Shown here in pieces: positions 12,901 to 24,816 of a stretch of 64,000 nucleotides of DNA. The notes below the pieces were generated by a model. That model was not told the DNA's origin and did not search any database. It saw nothing but the letters and a program-made list of their open reading frames with translations. Position 1 is the first letter of the stretch; every line of letters begins with the position of its first letter. The position numbers and the translations under genes were made by a program. Source of the DNA: Lunularia cruciata (taxonomy: Eukaryota > Streptophyta > Marchantiopsida > Lunulariales > Lunulariaceae); contig OX419762.1 in NCBI GenBank assembly GCA_948567375.1, positions 40,219,034 to 40,283,033 of the forward strand, in the 5' to 3' direction.

Positions 12901-15801
12901 TCCTGTTCCAAGAATTGTATGCTCTCCTGACTCCTCCACTTTGGTGATTGCAAGAGGGTAACTCTTGCTAATTTTGCGGAGACCTTCCACCATCTTTGGC
13001 AGTTCACTGGGGTTCAATGGTTCAGTTGCTGTCTTTACAACGGAAAGAGTATTGAAATGAAGTGGTCTAAATATGTAAACATCCTCTTCTAAATATTCAG
13101 GACATAAAGTAGCAGTCTTGGTGATCGAGGCGTCTACACCCTCAATCAGCACCCATGATCCAGCTGGAGCCTTAGTAACTGGAATCCTATATCGAGCTTG
13201 ATATACCCACAGCTTGGTCACTTCTTTGACGGCCATATCTTCTTCGTCATCGGGTGAATAACCCTCTCCAAGAACCCGAACTGACTGTCCCGTGTGTATA
13301 GTGCCACTGAGAATTCTCCCAAAGGAATCAAAAACACTACAGTCCGCCTTTGGGTAAAGTTTGGTAACATTAACCATTAGTGGCCCGCTAGAGTTACACT
13401 CCTTCATTGATTGGGTAAGTGCTGTGTCATGTGGGCCAGTGTACGTATGCTCAATTCGAATAGGGGCAGCTTCTTTTGCAGATGGTATGTGCTGTACCAA
13501 CATGTCAGTGAAACCAGTGGTACCGCCAAACACAGAACTACACGCTATTTTTAACAAAGGCTTGACATTGAGCTTGTAATCAGAGTTGCTCAGAGTGACT
13601 CCGAGCTCCTGTAGTGTCAACTCCACACTCTTTCTATGTTCACCTATGACTTGGCTGTAAATCTTGTAAAGTGGCTCCAAGATAAATTGCACAAATGACC
13701 TCTCGCCTCCGTTGGTTGGAGGCTTCCTCTTGAAAGTTCTTGTGTCGGGGTGGTAATACAAATCTCCCCAAAGGCGAGTAGCAAACTTTGCTGCATCGAA
13801 TGGGATGCCATGCAGCTTCACATATAGCTTGGCAAACGAAAGAAGAGTAAACGACCAACCACCAGTTGCACTGGCAAAACACACGTTGCCAAACACTGGA
13901 TCAAATTGCTGTGGACCTTCACCCCCTACCGAATATGCAGACATAAGGCTGTTCAAATCCTCCAAAGTATGGCGAAGTTTATGATATGCATCTGTTGGTG
14001 GAAGCTTCAACTCCGTTATCAACCTGTCAACCTGTCATGGAAGGGAGAACCATTACGTCCACGTGGAAAGAGACCAACTGGAAAAGAACATAGCAGTCTT
14101 CAGCATGTTCGGGAATTCGTTAGCTGCGGCAGAATAGTAGTTACAACACACTTCTATATTAGCACCTTATTTATCACCAGCACGATTGGCAGTCTCTCCT
14201 GCAGAGCGTGCCGGATCGATCTCTCTGTATTGACCTGTAGAAAGGAAAGTGAGTTAGAATCCATACCATCCAAGCAAAGACAGTAGACTCAGAGCTGCTC
14301 AGTTGGTGTAGCAATTTTGCAAGAAACGAGAACGGCGGGAAAAGTATGTTCTAACGACCTACACAAGTATTGCAACCTAAAAGTTCCGGCCTCTCTTTCC
14401 ATCGACCTCGTTACCAGTATGCATCACTTCATGACATGCAATATACACTGGATCTTGATTTCTGTTCCTACATACCATGACTCCCTCCACAGCATCCACG
14501 ACAACTACCGCACCGTCGACCAGTCTTAAAGCGGCAGTCATCTCGTCGGAGAAGTTCACATGACCAGGTGTGTCCATTATATTGCACAGATACGACTTGC
14601 CAATACTGTTTTCCAACACTAAGGACATAGGCACCGATTTTATGGAAATTTGTCTCTCCTGCTCATCTATACGTGTGTCAGTGTATCTCAAATGCTTCTC
14701 ACTGTCAGGATCCAAAGTATTGATCTCATGGGTTTGCTCCACAAGCATATCCATAATAAGAGTTTTCCCGTGATGAAGATGACCAATCAAAGCAACATTC
14801 CGTATGAGCGCCGGATTCTCCATAAGACCGAGCATGAACTCCGTCTGCACATACGTTGAAAGACCATCCCTCGCGGCTACCTCAAAAACTTTGGTTTTGA
14901 TAGGTTTGATAATTGGCTCTTCTAAAGGTTGAGCATCCTCGTCCATAACAAGCGTCTCCACGCCCTCTCCATAAACCTAAATAAAAGGAATACATTGTTA
15001 GCACTCGCATTACAAGTCTTCTTCAATTGATCAAGACGATCACCGCTGACGGCACGAATTGGAGGACAAAGATTAGTCTAGTCTGGCTTACAAGCCAGCA
15101 CGACACTCTCAGATTGAAACTTCAACCTGTAAACAAAAATGGCATATGATATGTGCGTCTACGTAGGTAGGTAGTAATAGTTGAATGAAGAGAGTGGGTT
15201 GAACAGAGCTGCACGAGGGCTTCGGAGGACTTTACAGCTAGAAGCTCGCCCCTATCACTGTCCTACAATCAACGGGCTTTCTTGCTTCCGAGTGGCTGTT
15301 CAAGGAGTTTCAGTAGTCTTCTCGTCTTGCGTTATTTGTTTTCTCATTTTCCCATGTCCTAACTGTGGCATGCATTTTTTTATCACGTTACGAAACTTAA
15401 AATTCAAGTCTATGAAGCAGACAAAATGAAGAGAAAAGGAGAAACACTCGGAACAGTCTACTGAAAAAACGCTAAGGATCCAGTAAATGGCTTAGACGTA
15501 AAAAACATCACAAAGTAACGTGGCGGTGCAAAAAACAGTCAAAGCGTACCTCCATTGCTGTTGGATAATACTTCTTATCTTCAGCCAGAACAACAGCTCC
15601 TTCAGTCTCCATTTCTTCGTCATTGAACTGCCCATCTCCACCATCCACATTTGCCATCCAAGCCTCCTCTCCATCTGTGAGTCCATTGGTGTCTGGCCTC
15701 CCTTGCTCATCCTCGTCTTCCTCCGCATCTAATTCATCCTCGTCTGACTCAATCTCCGGTCCAATGTAATTACCAAACTCATCATACAAGCTCTCGTCCA
15801 T
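9993..15801 (-). CDS. SNU114: Snu114/EFTUD2, U5 snRNP GTPase (11 exons, 990 aa)
   Basis: Nuclear EF-2-like GTPase of the U5 snRNP that drives spliceosome activation and disassembly (plant GFA1/CLO, human EFTUD2). Exons: 15550-15801, 14476-14976, 14166-14234, 12838-14031, 12601-12699, 12283-12441, 11892-11977, 11099-11297, 10683-10793, 10194-10400, 9993-10088. All junctions are GT-AG and keep one frame, giving 990 aa, close to the roughly 980 aa of known orthologues. An acidic N-terminus (residues 1-84, [17 protein letters not shown]) precedes the GTPase domain with GHLHHGKT (149-156), DTPGH (219-223) and NKVD (273-276), the last split between exons 3 and 4. Exons 4-11 hold EF-2 domains II-V, including [12 protein letters not shown] and [12 protein letters not shown]. 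The ATG at 15799-15801 is chosen because it aligns with the family start. No damage is visible; single-copy housekeeping expression is inferred. Confidence 0.96.
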
Positions 15802-17249
15802 AGCTAGAAACTTCTCCCGCAACCTATTCCTGCACTTGGTCTTCCTCGATCAACGAAGCAAGAAGATTTTCGAGGCCCGAAACCTCACAAAACCCCGAGA
15901 CTTACTAAAATTCGAACCCTCACGATTCCCACACTCGTGAATGAAGCAATGCCTGGAAACCCCACCGTCCAATTTCAGACGGCTGTGGTACTCCGTCAAC
16001 AGAGCCGTCATCTCACCGTCCATTGCAACCCTTCAAAAGGTTAGAGTGAACCCGTCACTACACTGGTGGTTGGAAAATGTTCACTACCTGCGAACATTTT
16101 CATTTCAAGAATGCATGAAGAAATTGATGTTTAATTTATTTTCTGTAGTAACAACCTTCTCAAAAGGATACTTTCATCAACACTTAAATCCCAGAATCCC
16201 CCTCTAAATTTGATTTCCCAGGGGTGTCACAATTTCCCTTGGTTATATGTTTTAAGCGTGGAAGAAAGTCATCGGGAAGATAAATCATTTTTTCTTCACT
16301 CTAGTTCCAATTTTATGTTCTTTTAATACAAGAATTTTAAATCTTAGTTATAAATGTGTGATCCTTAGGACGATTTTTTTTCTCTTAAACTCTATATAAT
16401 CTCGGAAAAAGTTGCGTGATTACATGGTTGAGTTTATTATCGAATCTTGGTTTGTTCATATGGTCAGATGTGATTGTTGATACTTGGATTGTTCTTTACC
16501 TCGTAAATCTCTGAAAAAACAAATTTTTGGATACATGATCAGATCCAAGTGTCCCGTTTTGAATTGTTTATAATAATTAATCTTTTCGCATACAATTATC
16601 CAGAAAGAAATTGTAATATTGCATGGAAAAGAACCGTTGCCATCGCATGCAGGGTAAAAGAAAGGAAACTCTAGATAACAACAATAGAAGAATAACATAA
16701 ACAACGTGTTAAACATAATCAATAAAAAAAATTTTATTACAGACCTATAAAATATAAAGAGTTATGATTATCAAATATTTCTAGAAATAGATGACAAAAA
16801 GTGTTTTCTTGGAACTAACAATCAATTACTTCTAAACTTAAACAATCAAACTAATGGAAAAATAATGAATTTGATTTATAATCCATGTGGATCTGACGAT
16901 GTTCTCAAAAGCTGATCTCCCATTCAGATATCTTATAAATGTTTTCATCAAAGTAGATCTATGACTAAGTTAACAATAAAGTAGTTTTGTAGTATGTTTG
17001 TGATTCATTTTCAAGTATTTTGTTTTATTATTTGAAATATTATGTTGATTAATCTCATTAACTTTTGCAAAGAGGATCATCTACTCATAATATAAGTGGT
17101 TGTTATGCTTCATGCAAATTTCTGAATTTATAAATTCTATTATATCTATAATTTATGAACATCTATTCTATCTATGATTATCTCATTATTTATTCAAAAA
17201 ATTATTATTAAGAATAAAAATCAAACATGTCAGTATAGAGTAGATGAAA
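15802..17249. other. SNU114 upstream region grading into AT-rich DNA
   Basis: The first 300 bp or so upstream of the SNU114 start are relatively GC-rich and contain short repeated CCGTC/GACGG words near 15966-16025. This stretch presumably holds the 5' UTR and promoter. From about 16100 the sequence becomes AT-rich with no recognisable gene or element. No confident TATA box was assigned. Confidence 0.4.
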
Positions 17250-18959
17250 TCTACATACTTATGAACTTATCTTGAAGGGGTTTATATGGAAAGATATGTG
17301 AAAAGATGGTTTTTATAATTAAAAAGAGAGAATCTTCAAATGTATTGCTCATTACAAAGGTTGTTGAGGCTTGGTTGTATAACACTGTGAAGAGTGTTGG
17401 TGGTGCTTCATAAAGTGCACTCTCCATATTAATGGGTTCTAATGTCATCTTGTTTGCTATGTCAATTTGGTTGTCACCTCTTGTAGATGAGCTATGGTGC
17501 AATCTTTTAGTTTCCTACCTTTTGCTTCCCTATATTTTTACTTTGTCAGCCATTTTTGGGACCTTGTTTGGATTGTGCCCCCAAAATTACATTTTACATT
17601 TTACATTCGATCAAGTTTACTATAAGGTTTTATTGGTGCCCAAGGTTTAGAGAAAAAAATAAGTATTGGCATGGATGTCATTTTTAGAACCATGATGGGT
17701 GCATTGTTGTCATCCTCCATTAGTGTCTTTCTCTTGGCCTTTGCAATTTCCTCAAGTGTTTATTACAACTACGCATCATCATTTGTTACATCCTTTGGTA
17801 CTTTGTTATTGACCTCAGGCAAAGGATGCCCATAAATGAGTCATCACTACCTGATCTACTCTCCTTTTGGGAGGTCCTTTTCTTGGAGCCAAAATGACCT
17901 TCATTGGTCTTAGAGGTCTTGTTTCCACCTTGTCTCCTAGCTTTGCCACTTCCACTTTCTTCCAAAGATACTCATGACTTGGTTTCTCTTTCTTTTCTTG
18001 GAGACCATCATTTTGCCTTTCACCACAAGTACCTCTTTGGTGATCACAATGGTATTGTATGATTCGTTGACATACACAAACTTCTTGGTACATGCATACT
18101 CCTTTTTTGCATCATGATATTTCCTTGGCCAAATGAAGTAACATGGATGATGGAAGTGACTTGGAAATTTCTCCTTCTCCTTGAGAAAACACATTCCTAG
18201 ATAAAAGGTGCACAATGAAGGATGCTATAATATATGGCTACTCCCTACTCCATGTCCTCCAACAATTGTTGTACTCATTCATGGAACATCTACACCCAAC
18301 TCATAAGTTATCCTTTATGTAGAAGTTGGAAGAAAATTACTTGATTCAAGTTAAAATACAAAGTTAGGTTTGATCAAAATAGCTTCATGATCAATTTGGT
18401 TATTACTCATCTAGAGGTGTCCTTAAGATACTATTTTTTATACCTATTAGTGGACTTCCTTCCTATAAACATATCATTTGTCTTGGACTTCATATTATGA
18501 CTCAGCCTATTGTGAGGAGTATTGATATAAATCTGCCCAAATGGAGTGCAATTTCCCCCTAAGGCTCATTGCCAATGGTCTTTTGTCCATATTACAAGGT
18601 TGGCTTGTACTAATTTATTTTACTTGTACTTTTGTAATCTTCTAACATTGGCATGTTTGTAAAATTCCAATCCCACAACAAGAATTCTAAATTTCTGCTC
18701 TTCAAGTAATCTACTCCATAGTGCAATCCCCATTTTGATAGTTTTGCAAGCTTGCATACAATTTTGTCCACCTTTCACGATTTAGATTATATTCTAACTA
18801 ACATTGCTCACTATTCAACTCTATTTTTCTATCTTGTTACTATTCAACTTTGCTTGTACTTGTATTGATCTTCACTCCTTATCACTCCTATATTCTTGTG
18901 TTATGCGCTTGAGTTTGCACTCTACACTCTATCATGGATCTTGGACAGCAACTCCAAAC
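17250..18959 (-). mobile_element. Gypsy element C, second partial internal region
   Basis: Minus-strand sequence homologous to 27650-28900, with the same gag-like coding fragments. Both carry the stretch beginning VAKLG and ending GPPK.RVDQV (here about 17850-17950), and both carry a stretch ending CTKKF.......SYNTI. It lies directly downstream (in element sense) of the middle LTR, so it looks like the start of a second element joined through a shared LTR. The coding frame is broken repeatedly. Homology with the other copy fades near 17310, so the lower boundary at 17250 is approximate. Confidence 0.5.
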
Positions 18960-19423
18960 ATTTTCGTGTGAGAGAAAGTGATGACTAAAAAATTGAACTT
19001 CTTGTAGGGTGGGGTTGGTCTTTTGTAGATCCCAACACCCGGTTGCTCCTCAAATTTTTTGATAGTTGGTGAAAGGTCACGGTCAAATGGTGCACACATG
19101 AGCCTCTTGCAAAATGGTTGCAAATGGTTATTTGGTAGTGCACCATTTTTGTTATCATGACTTTTAGTTGGCAGTGGAATCCCACAAAACTTTGTTTTGC
19201 TAGAATCTCACTGCTTGATAGTTCATACAAGAATCTATTTAAGCTTTTTATATCATCATAATCCGGTTTATGTTGTAGTCCTTGTTGCTTATTTGCTTAG
19301 TATGAATCACCTAGCCAAACTTGGACTTTGTTAAGGGTAGGGCACATACTAATTGTTTATCCTACTTATTACTATCCTAAGCCTTAATTTGTTATCTAAA
19401 ACACCAATAAACCACTAGAAACA
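18960..19423 (-). repeat. Middle LTR of element C, main part
   Basis: Homologous to the 5' LTR at 28905-29404. It is split from its first 23 bases (25482-25504) by insertion of chromovirus A. A primer-site-like stretch ending in CTGTCCAAGATCC is shared with the other copy just past the LTR end near 18935-18960. The lower limit is an estimate based on that stretch. Confidence 0.5.
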
Positions 19424-19827
19424 AGATAAAATGAGAGAGAAATAGGAGAATGGAATCTCACATTGTGACACTTGAATGAGGGAAACTCCAAATACCTAGC
19501 ATGGACTTTGGCTCTCGTATTTAATGGAGCATACAAGGCTCTTGAAAAGCTTCTCAAGAAGCTTCTTTGAACCGCTTTCTTGGAGTGCAAGCCAAGTTAA
19601 CCAAGAAGCTTCTTTCTTGAAGCTGTTTACTTGGCATGCCAGCTAAGCTGGTTGGAAACTTCTAGAAGCTTCCTTCTAGAAACTACTTACTTGGGGTGCA
19701 AGCTCAGCTAGTAGGAAGTTTCCCAAGAAGCTTCCTAGATACTTCTAGGATATTCTAGGCTAAATTTGGCCTATTCACTATTTTGTTAGCCTTGACTAAC
19801 TTCATCGCTAAACTCTATATTGTTACA
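19424..19827 (-). repeat. 3' LTR of chromovirus A
   Basis: About 400 bp matching 25070-25481. On the minus strand it begins TGTAACAATATAG at 19827. Its far end is slightly truncated relative to the consensus CTTTTACA end. It contains many GAAGCTTC palindromes and a perfect heat-shock element, TTCTAGAAGCTTC, at 19660-19672. Confidence 0.85.
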
Positions 19828-19829
19828 TA

Positions 19830-20165
19830 TTTCTCCACCACTAGTTGGTGACGTCTTTGTCGCCATTAAAGCTTCAAACTCTTGGATGGTCATTTGTGCA
19901 CTCTAGAGATGAGACAAAGGCTCCCAAGTAGCATCATGAAGGGAATAGCCCTTTTAAAGGACCTTGTACTCTACATGTTGTTGGCGGTTGTGTTGGATGT
20001 AGCGATGTGCAAGTATATGATCACTTTGTACTCCTCATGATCATTGATAAGGATTGGAGAAGGAGGAGGTTGGACACAAGAGGAAAAAGAAGATGGGTTA
20101 GGAACAAAGGGTTTTAACTTAAAAATATGGAAGATAGGGTGAATGCGTATATGACAAGGCAAGGC
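19830..20165 (-). pseudogene. Chromodomain tail of element A integrase (decayed)
   Basis: The C-terminal integrase tail with CHIRIHPIFHIFKLKPF, a linker and remnants of a chromodomain, corresponding to the clearer copy in element B at 37515-37760. Chromodomains of chromoviruses are thought to steer integration to modified chromatin. Stops are present and the reading frame is closed. Confidence 0.6.
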
Positions 20166-20250
20166 AAGTCAATAAGCAACAGGAGAGATGATTTTGGTGA
20201 CATTAAAGGGTGGATGCGCATATGACAAGGCAAGGCAAGTCAATAAGCAA
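20143..20250. repeat. 71-bp tandem duplication inside element A
   Basis: The words ATGCGTATATGACAAGGC at 20143 and ATGCGCATATGACAAGGC at 20214 start two copies of a 71-bp unit. The second copy is interrupted after AGCAA by the solo LTR and resumes at 20640. The related element B has only one copy here, so the duplication arose in A or its lineage. Confidence 0.8.
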
Positions 20251-20639
20251 TGTAACAATATGGAGTTTAGCGACAAAGTTAGTCGGGAGTTTAGCGATGA
20301 AGTAGTCGGGCTTACGAAGTAGCACATAAGACAAAGTAGCCTAGAATATTCCGGAAGTATCTAGGAAGCTTCTTGGGAAGCTTCCCGGTTAGCTTAGCTT
20401 GCACCTTAAGTAAGTAGCTTCTAGAAGGAAGCTTCTTAACAAGTTTCCTAGCTAACTTGGCTTGCACTCTAAGAAAGCGGCTTGAGGAAACTTCTTGAGA
20501 AGCTTCTCAAGGGCCTTGTATGCTACCTATAAATACCAAAGCCAAAGCTCATGCTAGGCATTCGGAGTTTTTGCTCATTCAAGTGTCCCAATGTGAGTTT
20601 CCATTCTCCTATTTCTCTCCTCGGTTTTGGTCTTTTACA
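20251..20639 (+). repeat. Solo LTR of the A/B chromovirus family
   Basis: A 389-bp LTR with complete TG..CA ends (TGTAACAATATGG to GGTCTTTTACA). It is flanked on both sides by the 5-bp duplication AGCAA and oriented opposite to the host element A. No internal region is present, so it is the product of LTR-LTR recombination after insertion. It carries a perfect heat-shock element GAATATTCCGGAA at 20344-20356 and a TATA-like ATAAATA near 20528. Confidence 0.95.
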
Positions 20640-20668
20640 AGCAACAGGAGAGATGATTTTGGTGACAT

Positions 20669-20689
20669 TAAACCCTAAACCCTAAATCC
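20669..20689. repeat. Telomere-like CCCTAAA microrepeat
   Basis: AAACCCTAAACCCTAAATCC, about 2.5 units of the plant telomere repeat. It lies at the end of the 71-bp duplication in element A, where element B reads directly AAAGGGTCTTATCC. It is inserted sequence, not part of the element family. Confidence 0.7.
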
Positions 20690-21103
20690 TATCCAATTAG
20701 GGGTAATTTTTCAAACTTGGGTATCAAGTGTGAGGGGTAGGTTACTAGAAAGCATGACTTTGTCACCAACTTGAAAGGTGAGTTCACAATGATGGTGGTC
20801 CACATATTGTTTTTGACAATTCTAAGCAACAAGGAGATGGGACTTGGCTTGCTGGAAGGATTGGGATATGGTAGTCAAGAAGGTTGAAGTATGAGGGACA
20901 TGAGATGGAGGAGGAGCAAGAAAGGAATCTGGAACAAGTGGATCTTGGCCAAAATTGAGAAAGAAAGGAGAGAATTTGATGCTTGCCTATTTTGAGTTAT
21001 TGTATGCAAACTCCGTAGCTGCAAGACATACATCCCAATTGGTGCAATGAACATTGACGAAGGCAAAAAGCATATCCTCCAAGGTGCAATCTGCATGTTT
21101 AGT

Positions 21104-21736
21104 TTATCCATCAGTTTGAGGATGATAGGCTATGGACAAAGCAAGATTGGTCTCGAGTATTTGGAAGAGTGCTTGCCAAAACTTTCTAGTGAATCGAGGA
21201 TCACGGTTGGATATGAGTACATGCAAAATCCGATGATGCTTAAAGAGATTATCAAAGTAGATTTGCACTAATGTTGGAGCACACACGGTATCAAAGGTTG
21301 GTGCCAAGTGGATTTGCTTACTAAGATTATCCACAAACACCATAATCGCCATGTGACCTTGCTTTGTCTTGGGCAAGCATGTGATGAGATGCAAGCTCAC
21401 GTGTTCTCATCAAGCAAATGGAATGGGAAGTGGTTGAAGGAGTCCACTTGCTTGTTGGTTGTTAGCCTTGTTGCATTGGCAGCTCTCACATGATTGGACA
21501 AACTCTTGGACATCTTGTGTCATGTTGAGCCACAACCATTGGCGTTGGAGATTTCCCAAGGTCTTGTCTACACCCATGTGACCAGCAATTGGTAAGTCAT
21601 GGGCTTCTTGGAGGTGTACAAGTTGGAGGTCACTCTTGTCTAGAACATAGATTTGGTCTTCAAGGAACAAAAGGCCTTCCTTGAAGGAGAAAGTATTGTA
21701 TTCCTTTTTGTTGGCTGCAAGACACCCTTGTACCAT
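21104..21736 (-). pseudogene. Integrase of element A
   Basis: The zinc-binding HHCC domain is intact at 21410-21736 (EAHDLPIAGHMGVDKTL ... SCESCQ). The core follows at 21104-21400 with HLITCLPKTKQGH, the first catalytic Asp in a MVFVDNLSK context, the second region as LISNRDPRF, and AYHPQTDG. A frame break separates the two halves and further stops follow, so the protein is not made whole. The core continues below 21104 into a segment with FAYNNS-like sequence. Confidence 0.8.
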
Positions 21737-21879
21737 CTAAAAAAATGGATCTTTTTGTAGAGTTGTCCTAAACTTGATTTGGACCTTGGAGTCAATGGAC
21801 ACTATCGTAATTGCCACCGTGATGAGAGGAAGAGACTTCAAATCAGGTCATCGTGATAGGGCATCATAAATGATATGGA

Positions 21880-23200
21880 ACCGATCGGTTTTGTACTCAA
21901 GTTTGATGTCAAACAACTATAGTTGTTCCTCCCATCGATGATGTTGATCTTTCATGTGTTCCAAATGTAAGGTCTGCAACAAGGGCTTGTGATGAGTTTG
22001 CATGACCACTTGTTTCCCCAAGAGATAATGCCTCTATACCTTAGTGGCATATACCATTGATAGTTGTTCCTAATCTTGATTAGAGTAATTCTTTTCTATT
22101 GTATTTAGTCTATGAGACACAAAGGTAATGGGATGTAATCCATTTTTGAATTCTTATTGCAACATGGCTCTAATTGCAAAGTTCAAAGCATCAAAATCAA
22201 CCACACATGGTAGTTGAGGATCATATGGTTGAAACATTGGTCTTCAAAAAACCATATGTTTCAACTTCAAGAATGCTTTGTTGTGCGAGAATTCTTTTTG
22301 TGTTGGTCCATTGAAAGCTCAAGTTCTTCCCCAAGAGGTCGGTCAAGAGTGTGGTCACATGAGCATAGTAGTAGAAGAACCATCAATAAAATCTAGCCAA
22401 TCCATTAAATGCCCATACTTCAGTAGCATCTTTTGGAGTAGGCCAATTAGTGATGGCCTTGATTTTCTCCTCTTCCATCTTGATCCTCTCAAATGAGATC
22501 TTGTGACCCAAGAAGGTAACTTCCTTTTGCTAAAAGGCACACTTTGACTTCTTGCAATAAAACTTCCACTATTGTAGTCATCTTAGGACTTCTTGCACGT
22601 GCTTCACATGTTCTACATTTGTCTTGCTATAGATTAAGATATCATCCAAGAACACCACCACGTACCGATCCAACAACCATTCAACACCCAATGCATCTAA
22701 TCCATGAAGATTGTTGGAGCACTAGTGAGCCCAAAAGGCAAAACTCTCCACTCAAAATGTCTATACCTTGTGCAAAAGGCAATCTTTTACACATCTTCCT
22801 TATCAATGGAGATTTGCCAATAATCACTGCAAAGATCCAACTTGGAGAAGTATTGTGCTCCACTCAATTGATCAAGCAAGTCATCAATTTGAGGCAAAGG
22901 GTATGCATTCTTCATTGTTTGTTTATTGAGCCCATGGTAATCAATACAAAAATGAAATCTTCCATCCTTCTTTGGAATGAATAGTACCAGTGCTCTCAAA
23001 GGAGATGTACTATGTCATATGAAATCCTTCTCCAACAATTCCGTAAGTGTTGTTTGTAACTCCTCTAACTCCTTTGGTGAGAGTCAATAGATTGGTCTAC
23101 TCACTAAAGTACTCCTTGGTACTAACTCAATCTTGAAGGGCATACCACGATCAAAGGGTAATCTCTTCACTAGATCATCTAGAAACACGTCCATAAACTC
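21880..23200 (-). pseudogene. Reverse transcriptase/RNase H of element A
   Basis: RT fingers and palm are visible at 22787-22999 ([53 protein letters not shown]). The catalytic motif RYVVVFLDDILIYSK is at about 22628-22672. RNase H remnants follow toward 21900. The catalytic aspartates are still encoded, but stops and frame shifts lie between the blocks, for example after KEDV near 22787. Confidence 0.8.
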
Positions 23201-23299
23201 CTAAACTATATGATCAACCGTTACTCGATGAGGCTCTTGACTCTCCTCAAATTCTCCTTGTGCAATCTGTTTGATCCACACTGCAAAAATAGACTTATC

Positions 23300-23480
23300 T
23301 TCCTCCAAAGCTTGCTCTATAGTTGCTTCACTAGCAAACTTCCCATCTAGGGGCTTATCTTCCTTCATGGCTCGCTCTATAGTTGCTTTCTTGACAAATT
23401 TCTCATCTTGGGACTTCTTTTCCTTCAAAGCTTGCTATATGGTTGCTTTCCTCACAAACTTCCCATCTTGGGACTTACTA
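23300..23480 (-). repeat. 60-bp coding repeats in element A polyprotein linker
   Basis: Three tandem copies of a 60-bp unit encoding a 20-residue motif of the type KFASEATIEQALEEDKS. They lie between protease and RT. The same array occurs in element B at about 40490-40660. The charged, probably helical repeats look like a flexible spacer. Confidence 0.75.
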
Positions 23481-23639
23481 TCCTTAGGTGTCTTAATCAA
23501 AGGTGCTAGACAACCTAATCGTAAATTCCTACCTTGGTGTTGTACTTGAATTGATCATCGGGTCCAATCAAATTGAACCTTATGACGTTCAAGCCAAGGT
23601 AGTCCTAGAATGATATCATAGTGTAGAGGTGCCATTGCA

Positions 23640-23910
23640 AACCTCATACACTCCAAATACTCCTTCTCAATCTTGAAATTAATAGGATCTGAGGTATGGA
23701 ATGTAGAACCTTTCTACCATCCGCCATCATCAATCTACTTCCAATTATTGGCTTGATAGGAATACCCAATTCCTTTGCTAATTGCATAGACATGCAATTC
23801 TTTGAAATTCCAAAATCAACCAAAATTCTATAACCACAATAAGATATCATACCTTGCAAGTGAAGCAAACTTGCATAGGTCGAGCGTTCAATCCCATTGG
23901 AACTAATCAA
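23640..23910 (-). pseudogene. Retroviral-type aspartic protease of element A
   Basis: The aspartic protease region shows RILVDFGISKNCMSMQLAKE followed by LGIPIKPIIGSRLMMADG. The active-site triad of the family is D-S/T-G; here it reads DFG, a lost key residue. The matching segment of element B (40789-41094) reads DFGSS, so the change may be shared by the subfamily. Confidence 0.65.
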
Positions 23911-23929
23911 GTTCCCAATAGGCGGCTCA

Positions 23930-24816
23930 AAATCTCCTATTGGGATTCCTCATTTCCTTGATCATTCTACTCCAAAAATTCCATTTGGGCAACTTGTCAA
24001 GGTCGCTCATTCTTGAGTGGACACTCTGCAATGCGGTGTCCAATTTGGTGACAATAGAAACATCCACCATTTTGTTGTAATCTTTCACAATCTATTATGC
24101 CAATGGTCTTTGTTGGATGGCATTGATCTCCATTGGTATTGGCTCCTCCACCCGTGTGTAGTGTGTGTGTGAGTTCAGGATGGTTGAGGTTGAGACCAAA
24201 GAATCAAAGCGTTCAGCCAACTGCATGGTTTCCTCCAAGTTGTTAGGCTCATGCATAGTCACTTCTAGTCTAGTGCAAGACTTCAAGCCTCTCACAAAGT
24301 GATCTAGAGCTTATCCATCAAATATATTTGGAATTTGCAAAATGGTGTTTTGGAATTGAGTGATATAGCTTCTTACCAAGCCAATTTGCTTCAATTCTAT
24401 CAACTTATCTATGCGGTCTGTGTGGCATTTATAACTTGGAACCGTCCAATTATTGCACTCTTGAAATCTTCCCATATCATGAAAAATTACCGCTCAGCTT
24501 GTTCCCCTCTGAATCACCACTATAATTTAGCCACTCCATCCAATTGGCTTGAGGCCAATAGAATTTGCCTTCATTCATCTTGAAGGTTTGTTGCTTCAAA
24601 GTAACGTTCACAATCAAACACAAAATTTTCCACTACACCTAAAAGGTTCTTGCCTTCAAATACCTTAGGCTTCAAAAATCAAATTTGCTCTTCTCCTTCC
24701 TGTACTAGTGCTCTTTCTACCTACTCTTGTTTATGACGGTCTTGTTCATCCAACAATTGAGTAAGGTGCTTGATTTGTTGCTGCATAGCAAGGATAACTT
24801 CAGGCATCACCGCCAT
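23930..24816 (-). pseudogene. Gag of element A
   Basis: Starts at the ATG at 24814-24816 (MAVMPEVILAMQQQIKHLTQ, a coiled-coil-like beginning). It runs through a region with FEGKN and VFDCERYFEATNL to a CCHC zinc knuckle CFYCHQIGHRIAEC at about 24024-24063. Several stops interrupt it. Gag packages the element RNA in cytoplasmic particles. Confidence 0.75.

Noticed and set aside
12256-14022. Plus-strand ORFs inside SNU114 exons
   Set aside because: They are antisense shadows of the exons at 12283-14031.
15802-15822. Extension of SNU114 by seven codons upstream of 15801
   Set aside because: The extension begins with TTG, not ATG; the ATG at 15799-15801 aligns with the family start.
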